From Selaginella tamariscina (Eukaryota; Streptophyta; Lycopodiopsida; Selaginellales; Selaginellaceae): a DNA stretch of 64,000 nucleotides. A program made the position numbers and the translations under genes. The notes under the pieces were generated by a model, which worked only from the letters and a program-made list of their open reading frames with translations, made no database searches and was not told where the DNA came from. Location of the stretch: contig PUQB01000289.1 in assembly GCA_003024785.1 (NCBI GenBank), forward strand, positions 145,480 to 209,479. Reading direction: 5' to 3'. Shown piece by piece: positions 33,332-42,299 of the stretch (within the stretch, counting starts at the first letter, position 1; every line of letters begins with the position of its first letter).

Positions 33332-34864
33332 ATTTGTGACGGCGTATCCTCAGGAAGGACAAGTTTGCTAAAGGAGGCTTTGAGCCTGGTGGACAAAGAG
33401 GAAACAAAGTTTCATCATTACGAAGAGATGGTAATATTCCAGCAGGAATAGAAAGTCGAATGGATGCACTCAAACAGGCCATTTTGCGGTACGAGATGGA
33501 GTTCTTTATTATAAAGAAAAGAGACTCTATGTTCCAGAAGGGACATGGAGGGAGAGGCTGTTAAGAGAGCATCACGACGTTCCTTTGGCAGGACATGGTG
33601 GAAGGCATAAGACGTTGGCTTTGTTGAAACAGGGATTCTATTGGCCGGGTATGATAGATGATGTTGCCAAGTATGTCAAGACATGCCCCACATGTCAACA
33701 AGTAAAGAGCCGATCGCAAAAACGAGCTGGGAAGTTGCAGTGTATACCGATTCCAGAGCGGCCATTTCAAAGTGTTACTTTGGACTTTATCATGGGATTG
33801 CCAAAATCTTGTGGTTTTAATGCTCATGGTGGTAGTCGATCGTTTTCAAAGGTTGCTCATTTCATTCCAACTGTAGAGACAGTGAATGCAATTCAAGCAG
33901 CGAAGTTGTTCTTCCACGAAGTCATAAGAGTGCGCGGACTACCGGAAACCATGATCTCAGATCGGGATCCTCGGTTTACGGGGAAGTTTTGGGGACATTG
34001 TTTAAGCAGTTTGGTACGATGCTCAAGTTCAGTACAGCTTACCATCCGCAAACTGATGGTCAACGGAGAGGGTGAACCGACAAGTCGAGGACTATCTCAG
34101 ATGCTATGTTCAAGGTGATCAACTTGATTGGGCTGAACACTTAGATATGGCTGAGATATGTTACAATAACTCGATGCACACTGCAATCGGATGTAGCCCG
34201 ATGGAAGTGTTAACTGGGAATAAGGGTGGTATTCCTCAGAGTATGGTGTTACCGAAAGACGATAGCAATCGAGTTCCATCTGTAGCAGAGTTCACGGGAC
34301 AATTGTATCGAACATGGGAAGCTGCTCGTCAAGCGATGGCTGCAGCAGGAAAGGTATCGTCAGCAGTACGATAAACATCGCGGGATGTAGAGTATCAGGT
34401 TGGGGATATGGTATTGTTGAGTACCAAAAACCTGAAGGTTCCAACGACTCTTTCGAGGAAGTTTCTATCGCACTACATAGGTCCATACAAGGTGGTGAAG
34501 CAAGTAGGGAAAGTGGCTTATGAGTTAGATCTTCCTCCGGAGTTGGGAACAATACACAATGTGTTTCATGTCAATTTACTCGAGCCATTCCACAAGGATG
34601 AGAAACATCCGCAGAGATATGAAACTTACGTCCGCTTCCTGAGCTGGTCGGCGATAGAAGAGTTCGAAGTTGAGTCGATATTGGATGCAAAGGATATTAA
34701 ATCGAGGGACGCGAAAACGTAAACGTGAATATCTTGTTAAGTGGAAGGTTACCCGGCATGCGAGTCGACATGGGAACCATTGGATAATCTACAGAACGCG
34801 ATGGAGATAGTGAATGAGTTTGAGGCAAGGTCTCAAACTGTTAGTAATGATGATAAGAAATAAA
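33332..34864 (+). pseudogene. pol: Gypsy pol: integrase with C-terminal chromodomain, frameshifted
   Basis: HHCC zinc region at about 33,560-33,710 (GHGGRHKTL, then CPTCQQVK), catalytic core with LDFIMGLP and SDRDPRFTGKFW (33,957 on), a GPYKVVKQVGKVAYEL module (34,480), and at 34,725-34,840 a chromodomain signature (EYLVKWK, then ESTWEP after a frame slip). The chromodomain identifies a chromovirus and in the family guides insertion to particular chromatin. Four or more single-base breaks are seen. Confidence 0.88.
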
Positions 34865-35229
34865 GTGAACTTTATTTCTTATTAACCAAGGGGCCGGCAA
34901 CAACCTAACTAGAGGCCTCCAATATAAATTCTAGTTAACTTAAAGAAATTAACTAACTGTTGTGTGCGTCGGGTGACAGACTTTGCAGACGTGCAAAAGG
35001 TCTCCAATGACTTCATGTCGCAGGTGGTGCCTCCGGCAGCTGGTTTACGACTCAGTGAACGACGGTTCTGAAGTACTTGGCTTCGCGTAATGCAAGGGGG
35101 GTAATAAAACTTGTGAACTTTTGGCTGACTCCGCATAGAGTGATATGTTAGTTTTGGTTAATTTTTCCTAACTATCTAGTCTTGGAGTTAGACGTCAACG
35201 AGGACGTTGACATTTTCAAAGGCGGGGAG
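34865..35229 (+). other. Gypsy 3' UTR and polypurine tract
   Basis: Noncoding stretch between the pol stop (TAA 34,861) and the right LTR. It ends with the polypurine tract CAAAGGCGGGGAG immediately before TGTGTC. Its distal 250 bp are duplicated at 28,581-28,837. Confidence 0.75.
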
Positions 35230-36194
35230 TGTGTCATAGTTTTTACTATGACTCGACCCTTTACTTTGGGGTTTGACTGTTGTTACCTACCGAGTTGTGT
35301 GCGAACCCTAGTTGTAGTGAGAAACAGCCCGCTTAGTGCACTTGGTGTTTAGGGGATAGTCCGGCCGGTGTCACTAGGTAGAGAAACTCTAGGCGAAGTA
35401 GTACTTACCTCTAGAAAACTCTCCCCCAGTTTGACGTTACGTAGGTTTTCCGTTAAATATAGCTTGTCAAAAAGGGTTAGGGACACCCCTAGGGTTGACC
35501 TAACCCTAGGGTTGCCCTAACCCCACGCCCTAATACCCCCCCTAGGGGTTAGGTTTAGGGTTAGGTTAGGACAACCATTTTCTCTAAGGGCTGGCATTTC
35601 CGTGCCAGCCCACTTACTCATTTAGGTAAACAGGGGGGGGGGGTCCGTCACATAAATAAGGTAGAGTATATGTAGTGAGGCTTCCTGGGTTCAAAAGAGA
35701 GCTCGTTAACCTCCTACCGGTGCAAGCTAAGCTTGTGTCGTCAAGGTGCAACCCTCCGTTGTGCCGCCCAAACTTCCACACGACAGGGGTACAACCCACC
35801 CTAGGGTTAGACTATCCTTATCGTTGGCAGGATCTTGCCTTTGAGATAGGGCACGTCACTTCCAAGGAGTTAGTCAGATTCCTTGGTCCGAAAACCTGCT
35901 CGCAAGCTCAAAACATTGCCCGAGTTCACGTTCCGCAAAACTAGTGGTTGAGGCCTTGCTCCGGCCGCCTCAACCACGCCAAGCTAGGAACGACACCTAA
36001 AGCTCGGCTAGTCCGTGTATCCTGATTCACAAGGTGAGTCTCGTTTGTGGACTTAGTCAGTTAGGGTTTGAGTTCCTAAGGCTTGGGTTCCTAATACGGG
36101 TTACTTTACCAGTTCCGTGGGGTTTCCAGAGAGGGGATTCCAGGGTTGGCACCTGGCAAGCCGCCTTTGTGGCACCAGGTAAAAACTCTGAACA
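35230..36194 (+). repeat. Right LTR of Ty3/gypsy chromovirus
   Basis: Partner of 28,838-29,818. Telomere-like blocks lie at 35,480-35,575. It ends CTCTGAACA against CTCTGACA on the left, then runs straight into the 142-bp duplicated transposase sequence. Confidence 0.85.
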
Positions 36195-36335
36195 CTGGTG
36201 TTCGTCATCGATTCAGCAAGTTGTTGAGGTCCCAGAAGATTGCAACGGAAATGTGATTTACGAGTTGCCAGCACACGAAACAATGAAGAACAAGTACAAA
36301 GGGATGATAGGAAGGATGGGTGTGATTACTGGACT
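36194..36335. repeat. 142-bp direct duplication flanking the nested gypsy DNA (right copy)
   Basis: Starts ACTGGTGTTCGTCATCGATT and ends GTGATTACTGGACT, matching 28,439-28,583 with a few indels. The transposase frame continues from here into CTCAACGCTGCAC. Confidence 0.8.
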
Positions 36336-38978
36336 CAACGCTGCACAACACATTGGAATGTTCTAGCTCGTGTTAGTCGCAATTCATGTATTGGCCACAT
36401 GAAATGCATAAAGGAAACATGTCCGTTCATCAGCTTAAGTAAGAAAGCAAATGACTGCCAATTTAAGGGCACCATCGATAAAGTCCAGTTATCTTCAGAT
36501 GGTAGAGTGCTTGGATGAAGTGTGTGCATTGCAACAATGAGCCCCTTCTAGTGCAGACATGCTCCGTTGTTGCATATTACATAATTTCAGATGATATCAC
36601 ATGCACGAGGCTTTTTCATCCATCTTGAAGAACATCAACATCCACGTAGACCACCCGAATCCATGGTCTCTAAAGACAGAGCTAAGGAGACAATCAACAA
36701 AGCAGTCGCTGCAACCCCAAGAACTAATCAACGTGTCATAGAGTTTCAAGCAGCACGCAATATAATTTTGGAAAAACTGGTAACAGTTCTGGAGATGTAT
36801 CATACGACAAGGTTCTGTCAGATCTACTACCACTCACAAATCACCGCCGGTAAGCAAAAAATTATTATTTCCTTTTGGAGATGCTTAACCTTCCACTGTA
36901 GAACAAGAGATGGATATCTCAGGCTAGAACAAGAGACACTTCGTTTCAAAGAAGGTTACGAAGGACTTCTGCAGTTAAAGAAGAAGCTATCAATCCATTC
37001 ATACTGTATCCACATACCCGGAATGGACCTCCACGGAGCGCCTTTAATCTTCAAAATGACGGTTGCCGGCCCAGGATCCGGAATAGACTACATTAGAAGT
37101 GTCAATCTGGAGGTGATCTCGAACAGGTGGGTGGTGCTAGACCACACATATCGTATTGATGATTGGTGTACACTGGGAATACATCTCTATGATCCATTGT
37201 AAGTATTAACATATCTATGTTTTAAAATACTTACTAATATAATGCACTTATGTTTGTGTAGTTTAAGGTTGATAGTGACACTTGCTTATGGTGACATGAT
37301 CAAGGAGGATAGTGTGGTGGTGATCAAATTTTTGAACACTATGCTTCAAGTGTGCAGCAAGCAAGGACTTCATAATGTGAACTTTACGGGGTTCATGTCA
37401 GATGAGTCAGGTGCAATTTGGTTAGCATTGCGTCAAGTTTTCAAACAATGGGTCAAAGATGAAAGGAAGAGAAAGGAGTTGTGTTTCATTACATGCAGTC
37501 AGTGCGTCAAGTTACAAAGAAGTGGATACTTGAGGAACACAGGGAGGAGCACATGAACCTTGCACGCTCATGGCCTGCAGCACTAACCAACCAAGATAAG
37601 TTGGAACGACGAGTAATGTTGGAGTCATTTTGGGAAGGCAGGTCCAGTAACGTTAGCGCTTTGCAAACATGGCTATCATGGTGGGCAAGACATGAAGATT
37701 ATATTTCCATGACAGAGATAATTGACTTGACAGAAGATGGTGTTGCGAATGTGCCTACCACTAATAACTCCGAAGTTGTTCATGCAAGAGCACGAAGAGC
37801 AAGGCTGACGAAGCGTGTTCCTTTGTTGGAGGCAACAATGTTAGATTTAACAGATGCTGTTTTCCAAAGTGCAAAGGTCAAGGCATCATTTGAAGGGAGT
37901 ATTCAGGCACAGGTCCTTCCATGGAAACTCTTCTGAAACGTGCACAGCAGAAACTTTCAGCGGGAAAATCAGTGTCTCCAACAACTTTTGCAAATCTTGT
38001 TAGTGATGAAGAGCATCTTGCAAGTCTAGATTTGCCTCTACAACAAATATTCGTGTTCGAACCGTTCGTCAAACCGTCACTGGGGACCATAGGATTGATG
38101 CGCTTCGTACACATAGACATGACACACAATATGCAGAACAAGTCATCCCAAATGCACGCAGGAAAAACTCAAGTTTCAAGATGTCAATGTCACTGAAAGA
38201 GAGACGTTGATGACTCAGTGGGCCATCAGACGCATTGGGAGGCAAGTCAGGTGAAATGTCTAGGTCTCACTCAGGACGGTAACAGCAAGTGTGGCAGACC
38301 CATAGGATATCCACATCGTGTACCGACACAGGATTTCACGGTAGACGGCAATATACCTGCATTTGAGAACATTGAGTTCACTCATCAGATGTTATGGTTC
38401 TGCCCACGCGATTCTTGTTGCTTCAAACGACCATATGCAGGGATTCCTCCTGAGAGTATTCCGAAGTTCTAGAGGTTTGGCCAGTTCAAAAAGGAACAAA
38501 CTTGAATGCAAATGAGGTTGAAGCTCTTCTAAAAGCAGGATTCAAGTTGGAGGGATTTGAAGAAATGGTAGACGACAGTAGTAGCCGAATGGATCGAACA
38601 CCATCACCACCAAGAGGAGAGGGAGCACATAGAGTACCAACATACCATGGACGGAGTGTGCGAACACCAACAAGAATGTCTAAGGAACATGAGAAACATT
38701 ACAACCAAGCAAAGATTCTTCAAGGTTGAATCAACAACGTGGAGGTGATTCAAAGAGGGAAGACTGAGGCCTTCATTGTCTCTGCAGGCATGCAATCTGC
38801 TAAGGTAACAATTTCTACTGTTCCGTCATGCACTTGTGCAACTTTTCAGAAAGCCAAGAACTGGAGCCCCTGCCAACACATATATTTGTGTACACTCATG
38901 TTCTTGGATTGGACCCACGATTACTTACTTCTTACAGAGGCGGACCCTTACTCCAGCAGAAGTGCATCGGTTAATTGA
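36205..38978 (+). CDS. MULE transposase, 3' part (MURA-like DDE with SWIM zinc finger)
   Basis: The coding path has several frame slips. In order: a Cys/His cluster (about 36,315-36,470; WTQRC..HWNV, CIGHMKCIKETCPF) like the zinc fingers at the N-terminus of MULE transposases; a helical region; the DDE core with WVVLDHTYRID (Asp at 37,140), an intron at 37,199-37,259, then GFMSDESGAIWLAL (Asp at 37,401) and CVFHYMQSVRQV (37,476 on); a second Cys-rich domain (38,257-38,420; KCLGLT..SKCGRPIG, CPRDSCC); and a SWIM finger CTC..CQH (38,829-38,879). The stop is at 38,976. In the family it cuts the element at its ends and makes 9-bp duplications, agreeing with the flanks. The gypsy insertion and indels make this copy inactive as read. 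Confidence 0.8.
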
Positions 38979-39009
38979 TTACAAGCGCAATGTCGAACCT
39001 GCGACCTTT

Positions 39010-39203
39010 TAAGTCCAGTCGGTATAGTAAAGTCTAGTCGGCAAATTTTTCACTTGTTGGTCGGCATTTTATATTGAAAAGTTAAAGATAATCTACTTGG
39101 CAGAATATTCTAGAATATTCCCGTTTATTTGACAGAATATTCTTGGATATTCGGGAATATGCGAAAAAGCCCGTTGTACGAAGCCCGGTTTTTGCTAATC
39201 CTT
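39010..39203. repeat. MULE right terminal region
   Basis: Carries CCAGTCGGTATAG, CTAGTCGGCAAAT and TTGGTCGGCATTT (39,013-39,063), then CAGAATATTCTAGAATATTC (39,101-39,120), GACAGAATATTCTTGG and CGGGAATATGCG, and ends AAGCCCGGTTTTTGCTAATC plus CTT. Word order mirrors the left end. Confidence 0.7.
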
Positions 39204-39212
39204 AAAACATGG
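39204..39212. repeat. 9-bp target-site duplication (right), AAAACATGG
   Basis: Exact partner of 23,650-23,658; NUP205 intron sequence (ATAAGTTATACACATACA) resumes directly after it. Confidence 0.9.
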
Positions 39213-39254
39213 ATAAGTTATACACATACATACAATTTGTGTGTGTGTGTATAT

Positions 39255-39289
<35 letters not shown>

Positions 39290-39660
39290 TAATTTGAGCA
39301 CAACTTACCTTCTCTATGTGACAATAAGATCATGAACAGCTTATGCAAATAAGCATTGTACATGAACAAGGTCTGCATCGTTGTTCTGCAGCGTCATATG
39401 TATAATGGCGCAAATATGTATATATAACTGCAGTTTGTAAAATTCAATCAAATAGAAACTTGAACATGTCTTGCTCACAAGCGTGCATTGACACAGTCCC
39501 GCCTCGAGCTCGAATCGCTAAACATAACATAACACCCCCCTTTGTAGTACTTTCAAGGCCAGCCTCCATAACCTGAAGAAAATAAAGAATTATAGATATA
39601 TGTGTATAGAAACGTACATACCTTTGTGTGTGGGTTAACCTGATTATGGAACTCGCCACG
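39213..39660 (-). pseudogene. NUP205: NUP205 fragment C, 5' part beyond the MULE
   Basis: Minus strand: 39,657-39,560 reads EFHNQ then VMEAGLESTTKGG, and 39,530-39,440 reads CLAIRARGGTVSMHACEQDM followed by FKFLFD. The 39,213-39,440 stretch is intron with a TA/GA microsatellite (39,250-39,288). The next two exons seen in other copies (KPADILG, FHCVQF) are deleted here. Together with 23,331-23,658 it forms one truncated copy interrupted by the MULE. Confidence 0.7.
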
Positions 39661-39984
39661 AAATGCTGAACCAGGAGGTATATGCTATCTATAGTTAATA
39701 TTAATTCTATTAAATAGATAAGTTATCTTATAATGACCACCAGAATTATACATAAATAATCTATAAAGCATGGTATATATTTTTAGCTTGAAATGAGCTA
39801 ATATTAGATTAAATAGATTAAATAATCTATTAAAAGCCTTTTCCGAGGAGTCCTTTATCTACTACACAACGCACATTACTTCTAACATACCAGATTAAAA
39901 CAATGTAAATTCACAAAAGAACACACACAAAGTAAAACCAGCACACTTAATATGTGTATATAATTAAAACGAAAAATAATATTA

Positions 39985-40740
39985 AATATGAAATTAAACA
40001 TTCATTCTCCTTCTTCTACTGTGATCATAGTGAGATTCGGGAGGCAACCTGTTCCCTATCAAGTATCCAATATGCTTTAAAGTTGCAATTGCTTCTTCAT
40101 GCTTGCCATCCAATACTAATTGCTTGGGAGAGGTAACAATTGCTGGAAGACCGAATATAATGTACAAGAAGATTATAATTGCCAAAGTAGCCAGATCAGC
40201 TCTATATTTCTAGTTTTAAGCAAGGAAACAACTACACGGTTGAAATCAGAGCTGTAAAAAATAAAAGAAGAATGGAGCAACAATTTAATCGACGTATGTC
40301 GAGATACTCTCTGCACATACGGTATGGCACACATATAGCAAAGCATAAGGCTGATATAAGATGTAACACATCAAATACTGTAGAATTTGTAGCGTAAACT
40401 GACTGAAACAACTTACATAACCCCTCAACTGTAAGGGCGCACTTGAAGAGGGACTTCATTGGCAACCATTTAAATAATTTGTAAGAATCCCAAGACCTAC
40501 CAACAAACAAAATTGATATGAGAGAGAGAGAGAGAGAGAGAAAGGAGAGACATGATACATCGATCATTGCTGCAGCCCGAAGCAGATGCCTCACATCTAT
40601 TAATAAGACAATCAACGTGGCATACAAATGAAATTGAAGTATAAGTATAACAAGACAAAGAGCATAAAATTGACGCTGGTGAAAATATTCATAGTTTGGC
40701 CATGCTTTTTGAATCTCCTCTAGCGATATTCAGCCATACC
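39985..40740 (-). pseudogene. Small multi-pass membrane protein gene, copy M1 (unrecognised; possibly SWEET-derived)
   Basis: The minus strand starts at the ATG at 40,737 (MAEY; a one-base loss follows). Exon 1 ends near 40,555 with MIDVSC, followed by a short intron with a GA microsatellite. Exon 2 runs from about 40,500 to 39,994 through LFKWLPMKSLFKCALTVEGL, a VLHLISALCFAICVPY helix, a CCSILLLFFTALIST helix, IIIFLYIIFGLPAIV and GKHEEAIATLKHIGYL. Five hydrophobic helices are visible. The IIIFLYIIFGLPA helix sits where SWEET proteins have their NIIMYASPL helix, and the 3' flank is shared with the SWEET-like gene, so a diverged SWEET relative is possible but unproven. Four further copies lie at 49.2, 52.8-53.55, 54.8-55.5 and 59.06-59.8 kb. 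Confidence 0.55.
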
Positions 40741-40889
40741 ACCTAATTTTAATCCTAATTTTAAACAAAATTAAGTAGTAAATCAATTTTAGCCCCAACA
40801 AATATACAGGGAATAAGCAAAAATATTAACATACTAACACATTAAAATTAAGTAATTATTATAAATCATAAAATTTATTACTTTATCAC

Positions 40890-41430
40890 CTTTTCATATA
40901 AATATTTTATTTAAATATTAATATGACATTAATAACATTAACTTAAACACACAATAACATTAACTAAACACACATCATATATATCATGCAGGGCATATAC
41001 TTCTAAAAATAATACATCAACAATATCTAGGATTACACAGACAAGTTGGATATATTATTTCGTGACTGCGTGTATTGTGCAGAGTAAATCTATGCCAAGT
41101 TAAACATCCCTTGTTTAAAACCGAACTTCTGGGAATCCTCCATCGGCCCACACACACGTCTTACATATACAAACATAAATATGCATATATATATGTGTGT
41201 GTGCGTGCGTGTGCGTGTGCAAACGCCATACAGATTCACATGCAAGAAAATAAGTTGAGAAGATATAACAGTATGTACTCATGACCTGTCATATGCATTT
41301 GTGTTGCGTGTGAACTACAGGAAACAGAAAGACACTGCCTATGGGACTGTAGAAGGGCCAATGCAGTGTGATTCCGGACGATGTCGCTGGTTCAACGTTT
41401 GGGATACAATAGTCGGCTGGGAAGTAGCGT
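40890..41430 (+). repeat. Left arm of an inverted repeat around the copia/LINE block
   Basis: Reverse complement of 45,720-46,235, with shared words such as ATGCAGGGCATATACTTCTA, AGTTAAACATCCCTTGTTTA, ATCCTCCATCGGCCCACACA and CATGACCTGTCATATGCATT. A third, similar copy in the 45.7-46.2 orientation forms the palindrome spacer (54,060-54,560). It contains a GTGTGTGC microsatellite near 41,195. Confidence 0.75.
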
Positions 41431-41700
41431 GTCTGGGCGAGCACGCAAAACATGCAAAGGCATCGGCGGGAGTCTGGCGTGTCCCCGGACAGGCAGAACA
41501 GCAACAAGTATTTGAACTGGGAGGCCGCCTGGTGAACCGATGGAGCAACCCGGCCTATATGACAAGCAATGGTACTTCCTTTGGGGAATTACGCTCTGGA
41601 CAATCTGGAGGGCGAGGAATACAAGTTTCTTCCGAGGGCGTAGTTAGTCACTGCAAAGAGTCCTGGCATTTCTATCGGTCCAGTTAGTATCCCTGGTTGC
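41297..41700 (+). pseudogene. LINE (non-LTR retrotransposon) reverse transcriptase C-terminal fragment
   Basis: Plus-strand pieces ERHCLWDCRRANAV (41,330-41,372) and QWYFLWGITLWTIWRARNTS (41,565-41,625; frame-shifted) are typical of the zinc-binding zf-RVT tail that ends plant L1-type reverse transcriptases (C..C..H..C, then LW..W..RN). Only the 3' end of a LINE is present, as usual for 5'-truncated copies. The first part recurs in reverse at 45,720-45,870 and 54,060-54,220. Confidence 0.65.
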
Positions 41701-42195
41701 CACGGATTATTCTAGCTAAAGACACATGTGATAGGCAGTGTACGAGGAGTGGTGTTGGGCCGACTGGCCAGTTAAGAGCAAGGATTCTTTCGCGATGGCA
41801 GCCACCTCGGTGGTGGGGTGACGCACACCGTGTCCACGTCAGCATTGCCACGTCATCGCCATTACATCGCTGTCACTGTCCACGTCAGCGAAGCTGCGTC
41901 ACTGTCACGTCACCCACCACCGCCATCGCCAAAGAATCCTTGCTCTTAACTGGCCCAGGCTCCTCACCAGTCGGCCCAACACCAGTCCTAGTAGTACACT
42001 CCATATTCTACCATATCACATGTGTCTCTAGCTTGAATAAGTTGTGGCAACTAGAGATACTAACTGGACCCATAGGAATGCCAGAGCAACTGCGCCTTGG
42101 AAGAAACCTGTATTCCTCGTCCTCCAGATTGTCCAGAGTGTAACTCCCCAAATGAAGTACCATTGTTGGTCATATAGGCCGGGTTCACCACGCGT
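41540..42195. mobile_element. 650-bp foldback with CACGTCA-rich core
   Basis: Arms 41,550-41,795 and 41,935-42,190 are reverse complements, with the inner edges AGTTAAGAGCAAGGATTCTT and AAGAATCCTTGCTCTTAACT and the outer arms both carrying the LINE tail (TLWTIWR). The loop (about 41,800-41,930) is packed with CACGTCA/TGACGTG words: five or more CACGTCA or GCGTCAC sites. This is a foldback made by inverted duplication around the LINE 3' end, or a composite element. Confidence 0.7.
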
Positions 42196-42299
42196 GTTAT
42201 ATGGAGAAAGAGAGATTATATTCATAGCTAAACGTCTTAGTACAACACATATAATATATATCACTAGCCCCTATATCCCTGCTGACCTATTGTTCCACT

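Larger units (their letters stand above)
23659..39203. mobile_element. 15.5-kb Mutator-like element (MULE) with ParB-methyltransferase cargo and nested gypsy
   Basis: The element is bounded by the 9-bp duplication and by related subterminal sequences. Left end, outside inwards: CAAAAAGAGGGCTTC then CGGGCTT and several AGAATATTC words. Right end read inwards on the minus strand: CAAAAACCGGGCTTC, then CGGGCTT and several GAATATTC words. Inside are two divergent genes: a MURA-type transposase (+, 28,121-38,978) and a ParB/DNA-methyltransferase gene (-, 27,154-23,928). A gypsy retrotransposon insertion (28,581-36,194) splits the transposase, so the MULE without it would be about 7.9 kb. It lies in an intron of a NUP205 pseudogene, so the insertion itself is probably harmless. 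Terminal inverted repeats are imperfect. Confidence 0.85.
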
